Shown here: positions 10,491-22,015 of the stretch, one piece after another
How the letters are laid out: every line of letters starts with the position of its first letter
How positions within the stretch are numbered: the stretch's first letter is position 1
The notes under the pieces: generated by a model
Databases searched by the model: none
What the model was told of the DNA's origin: nothing
The model's input: only the letters and a program-made list of their open reading frames with translations
NCBI GenBank assembly: GCA_003508835.1
Contig: PUFA01000543.1
Coordinates: 1 to 64,000, forward strand
Length of the DNA stretch: 64,000 bases
From: Eonycteris spelaea
Lineage: Eukaryota > Chordata > Mammalia > Chiroptera > Pteropodidae
Direction of reading: 5' to 3'
Made by a program: the position numbers and the translations under genes

Positions 10491-13400
10491 TCAAAAATTA
10501 CTCTTCTTTTCAGTTTTATAAGGTGGTTCTCTCTTTTTTTAACTTCTACAATATTATGTGTGCATTTAAAAAATAATCAACAAACTGGTATCCATTTTGT
10601 GGTTTTGACTTGCATTTCTCTAATAGCTAGCGATGTTGAGAATCATTTCACATATTTGTTGGCCATTTGTATACTCTTAGAAGAAGTGTCTGTTCAGGTC
10701 CTCTGCCCTTTTTGATTACATCATTTCTTGTTGTTGGGGTCGTATTGTTCTTTATATATTTTAGATATTAGACCCTTATCGGAGGCGTTGCTTGCAAATA
10801 TATTTCCCCATTTAGATGGTCTCTTTAGCTTGTTGAGGTTTCTATTGCTGAGCAGAAGCTTTTTAGTTTGCTGTAGTCTCATTTCATTTATTTTTGCTAT
10901 TACTTCCTTTGACTTTGAGGTCAAATTCATAAAATCCTCTTAAGTCCCAAGGTTTGAGTTTAGTTCCTATGATTTCTTCTATGCATTTTATTGTTTCAGG
11001 TCTTATATTCAGGTCTTTAATCCATTTAGAGTTAATTTTGGTGTGTGGTGATAAGACAACAGTCTAGTTTCATTCTTTTGCAGGTGGCTTTCCAGTTTCC
11101 CAGAACTATTGTATTGAAGAGGTTTTCCTTTCTCCACTGTATTTTTTGACTTTTTTCGTTTCCGAAAACATTTGCACCACATTAAATATGGTTTAATTCT
11201 GGACTCTTGATGTGTTCCTGGTCCGTGTGTCTGTTTGGCTGCCAATACATGCCATTTGTGATTCCTGTTGCTTTGCAGTATAATTTGAAGTTGGCAGAGT
11301 GATGCCTCCAGCCTCATTCTTTTTTCTCTCAGATGGCTTTGGCAATTCGGGGTCTTTTGTGCTTCCATACAAACTGATGATTTTTTGTTCTATTTCTTTA
11401 GAAAATGCCAATGAATTTTGATAGGGGTGCATTAAATAGGTATAATGCTTTAGGTAATAAAATCATTATAATTATGTTGATTCTTTCAATCCAAGGAACA
11501 TGGAATATCTTTCATTTCTTGTATCTTCTTGATTTCTTTTAATAGGTCTTATATAGTTTTCATTGTATAGGTTCTTCACATGTTTCATTAAATTTATTCC
11601 TATGTTTTATTCTTTTTGTTGCAATTGTGAAAGAATTATTTTTCCACTTCTTTTCTGAATTTCATTATTAGAGTACAGAAATGGTATGGATTTTTGAACG
11701 TTGATTTTGTAACCAGAAACGTTACTATATTTGCTTATCATTCTATAGTTTAGTAGTTGTTCTTGTGGAGTCTTTAGGGATTTCTATATAGAGAATCATG
11801 TCATCCATAGAATAGTAACAGTTTGACTTATTGGTTTCCTATTTGATGCCTTTTATATTTTTCTTTACCATTTTAATTTTGAAGTCTATTTTGTCTGATA
11901 TTAGTACCGCGGACTCCCACTTTTCTCTGAATGCCATTTGCTTGCAAATATCATTTTCCATCCTTTCACTTTGAGTCTATATTTGTCTTTGGAGCTGAGT
12001 GTGTTCTCCTGGGAGCAGTATGTGTTGGGTTTTGATTTTCAATACAATCTGCAGGTCTATGCCTTTTATTGGTGAGTTCAGTCCATTTACACTTAGGTAT
12101 GATTATTGAAATATGAGCTTCTTATAGCCATCTTGATGTTTTCCTTCTGGTAGCTTCATATTTTCCATTACTTGTCCTTGTGTTTCTGTTTCTTTATTTT
12201 GGTTGGCTTTTGGGGTTTTTGCCTATGGTTTTTCTTGTTTTATATTATATACTTCAGTTCTGACTATGGGCATGTGGTTATCATCTATGAATAGTGTAGG
12301 ATAATTATGTATATATAGTTGTCACTTTCTTCTGTGCATGCCTTATCTTCATTCCTCTTTGAGAATTTAGATTTGAATCCTCCCCTTGTTCAGTCATTTG
12401 TCCTATGTATGCTTAACGTTCATTATATCATGTTATAACAATTCTCTCATTATTTAAGCTTATAAATGCCTCCTCTTCTTAGTAAGGTTTGCACTCCTTC
12501 TATTTGCCTGATAGGACTTTACTCCTAATTTTTTTTTTTATTTTTGTCATTTTGTTTAGGTGGGCTGACCCTTTTCAATATTTCCTGTAGTAAGGCCTCA
12601 TAGTGGGAGAATTCCCTCAATTTCTGTATGTCTAGAAAGGCTTTTATTTCTCCTTCATATATAAGGAAAACTTAGCTGGTACATTATTCTTGCTGCTAGT
12701 TCCTTTCACTTAATAGTTTATATATTTGTTCCATTCCTTTATTGCTTGTAACGTTTGCTTGAGAAGTCTGAGGATAATCTATGGGTTTTTCCTTTATAAT
12801 TTACCATTTTCTTCTCCGACTGCCCTGATAATTCTGCCTTTTGTCATTGATTTTTGATAATACAATGTGTTTGGTGAAGGGCTTTTGGGTTGAGTAATTG
12901 GGTGCTCTGTTGACTTCTTGAATTCTAAGCTCCAGCTCATTCCTTAGATTTGGGAAATTCTCAACTATTTGTCTGAAATGCTTTCTAGTCCCTGCCCCTT
13001 TTCCTCACCTTCGATAATGCCCACATTATTCTTATGTTTCCTCTCCTGATGTATCGCTAGTTCTTGAATTTCTCTTTCATTTTTTTTCATTCTTCGGTTT
13101 CTCTCTTCTTCCTTCTGACTTATTTCTAGATTTCTGTCTTTGATATCACTAATCCTTTCCTTCCATTTGCGTCGACTCTCTTTCCCAACCTGCTATTTCT
13201 TTTTCAACTCTTGCAGTGTTCTTCATCTCCAGAAGGTCTTTTTGAGAGTTTCAATCTCCTTGCTAAAGAACTCATTCTTGCTCATCTAGTTGTGTTTCCA
13301 ATTCCTGAAATGTTGATGTGATTCTTTTTGGATTCTCATTGAGTTTTTCAGAAGTACCATTCTCGAATTATTCTGTCATTTAAGTTGCATATTTCTATGT

Positions 13401-14206
13401 TCTGTAAGCTTATTTTCTGGGATTTTTCTCTTTCTTCTGCGGATACCTGTTATCGTTGTTTTTCATGGTGTTTAAAGGACTATTTTTTGCCAGGGCATTA
13501 ATGAAGTGTTTCTGCTTTTTTATTTTTATTTTCCCAGATGAAGATTTATATATTATATGGTCCCTAGCCTGGTGTAATAAGGTGGTTTTCTTTTGGTTTC
13601 CAGTAGTTTCACTAAGCTTTGGATCTCTTTTATATAAAGTCTTAATAATGTCTTTTTTTCCTTATAGATGTTTGGTCATGCCGTACCTCAGTTCTCAGTT
13701 CCTTGTACGTTAGCGAGAGTTTTGGTATTGCTTTCTGATTCCTTGGGCTCCGCTGCATTCTATCTTGGTGGGTTAGGGGAGGGCTCTCTTGGTTGGGGAT
13801 GGAACTGTGGCTCAGTCTCGGTTTTGCAATCAAGACTGTTAAAAATCAGCTATTGTTTCTCTGTTTGCTGCTTTCTTTGCCGTCTCCGTTCTGTGCCTCC
13901 TGCCCCGATGACTTGGCACTGCTCTCAGCCAGTAAATCTCCCAGCACTCACAGGCAAGGCTGTTCAGGGAAGTCGCTAATACTTCTCACTCCCCCCTCCT
14001 CCTACAGGGAGCTCCACCTGTGAGAGGTAGTTTTGTTTCTCCCAGTCCACCGCCCATCCTGGGTTCTGACTGTGGTAGCTCTTATGTGCAGATTCTATGC
14101 TCAGATGTGCCGGTGTGCAGTTTGGATACTTTTATTGAGTTTTTAGATGTTCAACTTATTGTTGTTTCAAGGGGAGAGATCTGGGATGTCTCTCTCTCCG
14201 CCATGT
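10491..14206 (-). mobile_element. L1 with internal ORF2 deletion, antisense
   Basis: On the minus strand the order is 5' UTR (about 13470-14206), ORF1 (about 12110-13470), the start of ORF2 including endonuclease (11860-12110), then a jump near 11860 to the middle of RT and on to late ORF2 (10588-11855). The EN-to-RT stretch seen intact at 37.0-38.6 kb is missing. The 5' terminus near 14206 begins AAACATGGCGGAGAGAG on the minus strand. The 3' UTR is not evident: 10491-10588 is AT-rich and unassigned. Late ORF2 text includes the complement of an SDKGLIS block at about 10770-10790. Frames are broken throughout. Confidence 0.8.
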
Positions 14207-15228
14207 TTAATCCAATTCTATTTTTTTTCCTAATGTCTAATCTGACATTAATTCCCATCCAGTGTATTTTCATCTAACACATATAATTTTTATCTCTAGA
14301 AGTTTTATTTGGGACTTTTAAATATCTTTCACATGCCCACTTTTTTTTGAACATATGGAATTCATTTACAAACTGCTCTAATATCTTTTCTCTATTTTAA
14401 CATCTGTATCTGTTATGTGTCAGTTTTGATAGATTGATTTTTCTCCTCATTTTTGGGTCATATTTTCTGATCATTATTAGTGATTTTTATTTGATGCCAA
14501 ACATTGTGAATTTTTCCTTTTTTTTCTGCCAGATATTTTTGTATTTAAAATTATTCTTAGGCTTTGTTCGGGTAAGTACTTGCAAACAGATTGGGTCTTG
14601 CTTTTAATATTGATCATAAGAATCAAAAGTGTTCATTCTAAGGCTAATCATCCACCACTGTTGACACAAGACTCTTCTCTAGACTTAAGCCAATACCCTA
14701 TGAATCTTGAGGCTTTTCAGTCTGGATGGTGGAAACAGCATGTTATCAATCCTATGTGAGGCGCCTGATGCTATTGCCTCTAATCCTTTTGTGTGGTTCT
14801 TTCTCTAGCTTCAGGTAATTCCCTTACACATATGCACTGACCGTTGACCAGCTGACTTCTTCAGGGGACCACCTGCAGATCTCCAGAATTTCTCTGTGTA
14901 CAATTCTCTCCTCTCCAGTAGTCTTTCATGAGAACTCTAATTGCCTCGGTCTCCCCAGATTCTCACATTTGTTTTTCAATTCAGAAAATCACTGCACTCT
15001 GTCTACCTGTCCCTTCCTAAAGTATGGCCAGGAAAATCCCTCAAGGCAGTAAGCTGGGTAAATGTAGGGTCATCTCCTTTGTTTTTCATCTCTCACAGAT
15101 CATGCAATTTGTTATTCTGATATGGTGTCTTACAACTGCTATTCCATATAGTTGCCTGTTTTTTCAGTTGATTCAGTGTGCAGGTGAGTATGCAGGTTAA
15201 ATCGTGATCCCATTACAACATGTTGGCC
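14207..15228 (-). mobile_element. Very old L1 (L1M-class) ORF1 and 5' UTR end, antisense
   Basis: After the younger 5' terminus at 14206 the text changes to an older L1 type that is also present at 44.3-44.6 and 45.8-47.1 kb: 'taatctgacattaattccc', 'tttatctctagaagttttat', 'acattgtgaatttttcc', 'gcttttaatattgatc', 'tctccagaatttctctgtg'. It ends near 15228 ('gatcccattacaacatgttgg'), the complement of a 5' terminus that contains a degraded CAAGATGG-like start. Non-coding now. Confidence 0.7.
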
Positions 15229-15504
15229 TGAAATCAAAGTCTTTAGAAGGCTTTCTTCATGGTATATAAAGAAGAGGTTGTTTTATTTATTTATTTTAAA
15301 AATTTTTAATGACTATACATTCCATTCTCTCACTGGGATTCTAGTCATTCTGTTAATTGCTATTATTAGCCTTAAATTTATTTATCATTTAGCTACTCTT
15401 CTCTCTTCTTGTTATTAAATCCTAGAACTCAATTGACAGATGGAATAATTCTGTAAAGTTATTTGCCAAAAGGAAAATGCCAAGGAATTAGCTCCCACTC
15501 TGCA
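15229..15504. other. Unassigned AT-rich DNA
   Basis: I see no repeat or gene beyond a TTTA-rich patch at about 15278-15300. Confidence 0.45.
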
Positions 15505-16060
15505 TTATCTATTGCTGCAGAACAATTTACCACAAACTTAGCAATTTAACAATACACATTAATTATATCACACGTTGTGTGGATTAGAAATCAGAGCATG
15601 CAATCGCTAAAGTTCCCTGCTTCTGACTCTCTCACAGGACTGTCTTGGTGTCAGCCAAGGCTTAGATCTCATCTGGAGGTTTAACTGGAAAAGGATCTGC
15701 TTCCAAGCTCTTGTGGTTTTTGGCAGGATTTCTTTCTTTAAGGGCTTATGGGCTGAGGGCCTCAATTCTTTTGTGGACTGTTGTCAGAGACTGTCATTAG
15801 TTCTTTACCACCTAGTCCATAGGGTCACTGAAAATATGGCAGTTTGTTTTACCAATCGAGCAAGTAGGAGAATCAGTTAACAAGACAGAAGTTACAATCT
15901 AATATAACAGAATTACAAAAGTGATATCCCATCACCTTTGCTGTGTTATGTTTGTTAGAAGCAGGTCCCATCTATACTCAAGGGCAGGGGATTATACAGG
16001 GTGTAAATAATAAAAGTCTTGGATCATTGAGGGTTATCTCAGAGTTTGGCCACCACACTC
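15505..16060 (-). mobile_element. MLT1-like MaLR LTR, antisense
   Basis: The plus strand reads as the complement of an MLT1-type LTR: 'tatctattgctgcagaac', 'tttaccacaaacttagc', 'tctcacaggactgtcttgg', 'aggatctgcttccaagctc', 'tttggcaggatttc', 'gtgatatcccatcacctttgc' and 'ggtcccatctatactcaaggg'. No internal retroviral sequence is attached. The exact subfamily and terminal duplications are not resolved. Confidence 0.65.
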
Positions 16061-16654
16061 CTTAGCTAGAGGGAGACAAAATACAGATTCTTTTAAAATT
16101 TATATGTATATAAATTAGTTCTTAAGTTTAGCATCTCCTGTCAGCAGAAAGCAGCTGACTGAATTAAAAAAAAAAAAAACTAAAGTGCTAGAGAAACAGC
16201 ATAAGAAATGTTGCCAGGAATGAAGGCTTATGGTGTAATTGCCCTAATCCCTACCTTAGAGAGAAATAGTTCTGCTTTAACTCCTATCTTCTATTCATGT
16301 TCTCTTCTCTCCATAATGGTGGTTATTTACCCTTACAAATAATCTTGCTGTCAGAAAAATATTATGAACTTATTTAAACTACTTTAATCCGTATTTTATT
16401 CAGCAAGCATTTATTAGGTATCTACTAGATGTAAGAGATAAAATGTGAATAAGAGAATCTGGGTCTCTCAGTGTAATAACAAATTAGCCATTAAATTAAT
16501 GTGGTCAGTGTTATCAAAGAATATCCCAAAAGTGCCCCTTGGTGGTGGATAAGCAGGACAACCTATCACCTAGAGGTTGAGGAGCCCCAATAAACACCTG
16601 AAATTTCATAGCAGACAAATGTTGCTTCATTAACCCTTTCCCTGGTGTCAATAC
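16061..16654. other. Mostly unassigned DNA with an antisense L2 remnant
   Basis: An A14 run lies at about 16167-16180. Around 16378-16460, 'ttattcagcaagcattt' followed by 'attaggtatctactagatg' resembles the complement of an L2 3' end. The remainder shows nothing I can name. Confidence 0.5.
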
Positions 16655-16748
16655 TGAATTGATCATAGATTGTTGTTTCTATATTTCTACAGCCTAAGAC
16701 CATGCCTGACATATAGTAGCTCCTCAATAAATGTTTGTTGAATTAAAT
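16655..16748 (+). mobile_element. L2 LINE 3' end, sense
   Basis: 'gaccatgcctgacatatag' followed by 'tagctcctcaataaatg' and 'tttgttgaattaaa' is the characteristic L2 3' terminus. Only the last 90 or so bases are recognisable. Confidence 0.75.
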
Positions 16749-17999
16749 TGCAGAAACCAGTCTGAAGATTCCAAGATGATATATTTGGCAATGCCTATAA
16801 GAACGTTGAATATAAACTGAGGATCAATATAAGCTGGCTGCCCTGACAAACCTTTCATGAACAGAGAGATTTGAGACCTCTGAGTACATAGAATCCATAT
16901 GCCTGAATTGGCTTTCTCCAAGTATTCGCCTGTGGAAGCTCTTTATGAGTCAGTATAAATCAGTAGTCACCCATGTAAGGAAAATGAACCTGCAGAGATG
17001 TAGAAAATGCTAAGGTTTCTAGTGCTATTAAAGATGTGTTGTTTTTAGCTGTGATGACTAACTTATTCTGTGGCAATCCATGACTTTGTTATTCTTTTAC
17101 TCTTCATTCACCGGTTTCTTCAGAAAGGCACTAGGTGATCGAAATTCTGCCTGACACAAGCCTTGTGAAATTCTTTTTGAAACACCCAAAATTCCACATT
17201 GTTACCTTCTTACCCCATCTCAAGGAACTGACATAAGGGATTTTACCCTTATTCTAAAATTTTAGCCTCAATGTTACCTTTGATCAGGTCATTTTTATTT
17301 AAATCATATCTTATTTTGGAATAAAATGTTTTAGTAATCATTTATTTATGAATCCAACACCAATTGGACACAAATTATTAGTAAGTGGCAGTAATAGTAA
17401 TGATTACTCCTTAAATGAATTCTAAAAAAATTCTATGGCTAATTCACCTACTCTAAAAAAAAGTCCTAAAAGTCCTAAAGAAATTAGTAAAATTTAAATA
17501 GTAACTGCATCAGAATAACTAAAGTGTCCCAAAGCCCTGTAGCCTTTAGACTGTCTTACTGATTTAAAAAGCAGAAATTTGGCAGAGCTTCCAGAAGCAA
17601 GTTCTCTCTCTAAAAGGCAGTGCTAAAACTGGAAAAAGTTGTCAAAAACAATCATTTAAAGGCTGAAAATAAACTAAAGGCATACAACGAATGAAGAGTG
17701 TTTATTCATAAAAATTTAATGAACATCTATAGAAACAGTAGGAGTCCCTGATATTTAATCAGGTATTTCTCCAATTCCTTCACCTTAGTTCGATCATCCT
17801 ATCCAGGTTGGGTGGGCTGTGTAGGAATGTCAGCTTTTCAGTCCTGCAAGAAGGATGACTTTACTTGGAATATTCCAATTCTGGGGAACTGTCAAAACAA
17901 TGCCAATTTCAGTGGCAAACAATCAGGGAAGAACAATATAAGCTAGCCTGAGGTTACAGTGTTGGTTGGAACAAGCAACAGAATGGCATCAGCCAGAAA
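16749..17999. other. Unassigned single-copy-looking DNA
   Basis: About 1.25 kb with no nameable repeat and no open frame of note. A small hairpin (CCTGAT, 5-base loop, ATCAGG) lies near 17746-17762. Nothing else is supported. Confidence 0.5.
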
Positions 18000-19308
18000 T
18001 TTATGTATGTTCTCAACCAAAATAGAATCATATTATAAAAAATGATAGGGGGAATTTTGGATATCTACATATACTGGAAATTAAATGATACACATCTGTA
18101 TAACTCATAGGTCAAGAAGAAATCATATGGGAAATTTGAAGAGGCTTTGAGCAGAATGAAGACAAAAGCACACCATATTAAAATTTATGGGTGCAGCCAG
18201 AGCAGTAATTAGAGGAAAATTTATAACTATAAACACTACATTAGAATAGGAAAAAGATCTCAGACAAATAACCTAACCTTCCACCTTAAGAAACTAGCAA
18301 AATAAGAAAAAAAATAAAGCAAAAGCAGGCAGAAAAAAGGAATAATGATTAGAGCAGAAATCAATGGAACAGAAAACAGAAAAAAAATGAAGAAAATCAA
18401 TGAAACCAGAAGTTAGTTCCTTCAAAAGGTCAACAAAATTGAGAATTTAGCTAGACTGACCAGTAAAAAAGAGAAAAGGCACAAATTATCAAAATTGGGG
18501 ATGAAAGAGGAGACACCATCACTGAATTACAGAAATTAAAAGCAATGTATGCAAAACTATGAACACTATGCCATAAATTAAGACTGTTTAGATAAAATGA
18601 ACACATTTCTAGACAGAAATTACCCAAATTGACAGAGGCAAATTGAAGATGTGTATAGGTCTAAATTAGTAAGTAAGTTGAATTAATAAATAAAAATCCT
18701 CCCATAAAGTAAAGTCCAGGCCCAATGACTTCATTAGTAAAATCTACCAAACAATTAAAGAGTAAATAATATTAATTCTTCAAAACTTTTTCATAAAACA
18801 TAAGAGGTGGAAACACCTGCCAAATCTTCTATAGTGCCAATATTACCCTAATAGCAAAATCAGACAATACATTAAAAAAATAAAGAAAACTACATCAATA
18901 TCCCCATGGATATAAACATAAACACTCTCAAGAAAATAGCAAAGCAAGTCCAGCAACATATAAAAAGGACTATATGCCATGGTAAGTGGGATTTATCTCA
19001 GGAATGCAAGATTTGTTTAATATCCAAAAATCAAGTAATGTAATATATTATATTTGTAGAATAAAGTACAAAAACCACATGGTGATTTCAACAGACATAG
19101 AAAAGCACTTGACAAAATCTAATACCCATCCTTGATAAAAACTCAACAAACTAGGAATAGAAGGGAACTTCCTTGACTTGATTAATGGACATCTGCTAAA
19201 AACTGAGAATTAACATCATACTTAACGGTGAAAGATTGAATTGCTTTCCTCCAAAGTCAGAAACAAGAACAACATGTCCCATATTTCCACTTATATTCAG
19301 CATTGTAA
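18000..19308 (+). mobile_element. Old L1 ORF2, RT region, sense (first part)
   Basis: Sense L1 ORF2 begins near 18000 and includes 'catatgggaaatttgaag', 'gtgcagccagagcagtaattagagg', 'agttccttcaaaaggtcaac' and 'aaaagcacttgacaaaatc'. It is 5' truncated. The frame carries many stops. It is interrupted at 19309 by an LTR and resumes at 20053 in register with the L1 order. Confidence 0.85.
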
Positions 19309-20052
19309 TGTAGAGAGGAGGCAAGAGAATTAAACGTTGAATCAAGCTATATTCAGAGATTACAATATGCTGATCAGCCCTACAACCAGACATTGAGGAA
19401 ACCTGCAGAAAAGAAAGATTTCTTCTGGGATTGCTAATAAACCATTTCCCCTCATCATGAAGGAAACAGGGAAACAAAGTCTTTAAGTGGCCCCTACAAA
19501 AAAATAAAAATCATTCATTCTCTATGGATAAAACCATGAGGATCCTATGGATCAAAAGCTGGGAGTTGCTAGCAGGCCTTTTCAGATCTACATACTTCTT
19601 ATCTTTTCCTACTGTATGTCCATACCATCAAAAGAAAATGGGTAAACAAAGTCTTTAAAACTGTAATTCACGGAAACTAAGAATGATATATAAATTAATT
19701 CCCCAAACACTCGGGGACCCTCTCAATGTCTTTCTCTTGGTCCTCTCAGTGTCTTTTTCTCTCATTCCCTCTAAACGTCTTTTTCTCTTGGTCCCTCTCG
19801 TGTCTTTTTCTCGGTCTCCCTCACCGTCTTTACTCTGTCCCTCTCATTGCCCTTGTCTTACTTTGAGTCCCTTTGCGTCTCTCTCAGGCTCTGAGAGGAG
19901 ACCTGCTCTGTCTATGGTATTACTCCTTCTCTAATAAATTTTCCTTTTGACTCTAACTTTGATATCTGTTTGGATTCTTTTTTTTGCATTAGTCAAAGAA
20001 CCCTTTTTCTTGGTGCAGGTCCACTTGGAGGAAATTAACCCTGTCCTTTACA
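19309..20052 (+). mobile_element. Solo LTR of an endogenous retrovirus inserted in L1 ORF2
   Basis: This 744-bp block begins TGTAGAGAGG and ends CCTTTACA, as an LTR should, and splits an L1 at a point where the L1 text is otherwise continuous ('attcagcattgta...' then 'attggactgaaggttct'). The flanks ATTGTAA (19302-19308) and ATTGGAC (20053-20059) look like a decayed target duplication. A TATA-like 'gatatataaat' lies near 19684 and AATAAA near 19933, consistent with U3-R-U5 order in sense. No gag, pol or env remains. The family, probably class I by general layout, is not assigned. Confidence 0.7.
19718..19890 (+). repeat. CT-rich degenerate tandem repeat inside the LTR
   Basis: Units of roughly 20-25 bases of the form 'gtctttttctcttggtcc' with 'cctctc' spacers recur about six times with substitutions between the TATA-like box and the polyadenylation signal. 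The tract lies entirely within the LTR at 19309-20052. Confidence 0.6.
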
Positions 20053-22015
20053 ATTGGACTGAAGGTTCTAAATAGCAATCAGTCAAGAAAATTAGGTAAA
20101 AGACATTCAGATCGGAAAGGAAGAAGAAAATTTTCTCTTTATTCCACAGATGACATAATCATGTAAATAGAAAGTCTCAAGAATACACATAACATGCACA
20201 CAGATACAAAAATCTACTAGAACTAATAAGAGTTCAGGGAGGTCATGGGATAAAATAAATACACAATATTGCTATATGCTACAATAAACAATTCAAAAAT
20301 GAAATTAAGAAAAAAAATAATTCATTCACAATAGCATCCAAAAGAATGAAACTTAGGAATAAATTTTAAAAAGAAGTGTAAGACTTATTCACCAAACACT
20401 ACAAAAGATTGCTGAGGAATAATAAAGAAAATCTAAATAATTAAAAAAACTCATTATTAACATAGCAATCCTCCCTAAATTGATCTATAGATTCAATCTC
20501 TACCAAATCCCAGAAATATTTTTGGTAGAATTGACAAGCTGATCTGAACATTTATATGCAAATACAAAGGCTCTAGAACAACCAAGAATCACAAAAAAGG
20601 GGAAAAAAGTTAGAGGATTTCAAAAATTACTACAAAGTAGAGTAATTCAGACAGTGTTACTAGCATAAGGATAGGCATATAAATCAACAAAACATAACTG
20701 ATGGTCTAGGAATAAATCCTACATTTATGATCATTGATTTTCAAGAAAAGATTATCAATGAATTTCATAGGTAAAGATAATGTTTCAACTAATGGTCCTG
20801 GGACAACTGTATATACAGATAAAAAAAAGATAAAAGCTACATCCTTATCTTATACCATAACCAAAAAACAACTCACAATAGATCATAGGCCTTAAATTGA
20901 GAGATAAAATTTTTTAAAAACTCCAAGAAAAACTTAGTGCAGTGGAGAAATCTTTGTTACCTTGTGTCAGTTCCAAGGTTTCTTAGATATGACACCCAAT
21001 GAAAAATTATAAATTGGATTTCATCAGAATAAAAATCTTTTAGACTTAAAAGACACAATTAAGAAATAAAATGGGCATGCCACAGACTGCAAGAAATATT
21101 AGTAAATCAAAATATGGTAAAGAACTTGGTTTCTAGAATATATAAAAATATCCTTTCAACTTAATAATAATACAAATGTTCCAATTTGAAATATATGTTA
21201 AAGGTTTGGATAGACATTTTCACTAAAAGTATGTACATGTGCTGTAAACATGAACGAGGTGCTCAACCTCAGTAGTCATAAGGAAATGTAAATTAAAACA
21301 TATCACTTCCCACCAATAGAATAGCTATAATAAAAAAAAGACAGACAATAATAATAAGTGTTGGCAAGGATGTGAAGAAACCTGGAACCCTCATATAATT
21401 TGATGGGAATGTGAAATGGTAGAGTCAGTTTGAAAAATAGTTGACAGTTTCTAAAAAGTTAAACATAAATCTATCATTAGACCTAACAATTTCATTCCTA
21501 GATATCTATCCAAGAGAAATGAAACATTTGTCCACAGAAAGACGCATACAGAATGTTCATAGAAGCATTATTTATAATAGCAACCCAAATATTCTTCAAC
21601 TTTTGAATGGTTAAACATAGTGTGGTAGATTCATACAATGGAATAATATTCAGCCATTAAAAGGAACAAAGCATTAATTTGTGCTACAAAATGAATGAAA
21701 CTCAGAAACCAGTGAAAGAAGTGAAAGAAGCCAGTGACAAATAACCACATACAATATGATTCCACTTACATGAAATGTCCAGAAATATAAATCTGTAAAA
21801 CTAAAAGTTTGTCAAACTATTGGTTGCCTGGGCTGGAGATAGGAATTGGGAGTGACTACAAATGGTATAAGGATCTTTTTGGAGTGGTGGAAATATTTAT
21901 GTTGAATTGTAAATGATAGTTCTACAACTCTTTAAATATACTAACTATCATTATCTTATACATTAAAAACTGGTGAATTTTATGGTATGTAAATTATACT
22001 TCAGAAAAAGCTATT
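20053..22015 (+). mobile_element. Old L1 ORF2 C-terminal part and 3' UTR, sense (second part)
   Basis: The L1 continues after the LTR: 'gcaatcagtcaagaaaatt', 'acagatgacataatcatg' (the complement-free relic of the FADD active-site region, now reading T-D-D), 'ctacaaagtagagtaattcag', 'aggatgtgaagaaacctgg', 'ataatattcagccatta'. The 3' UTR ends near 22015 with a degraded A-rich tail ('gtaaattatacttcagaaaaag'). Frameshifts and stops occur throughout. Confidence 0.85.
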
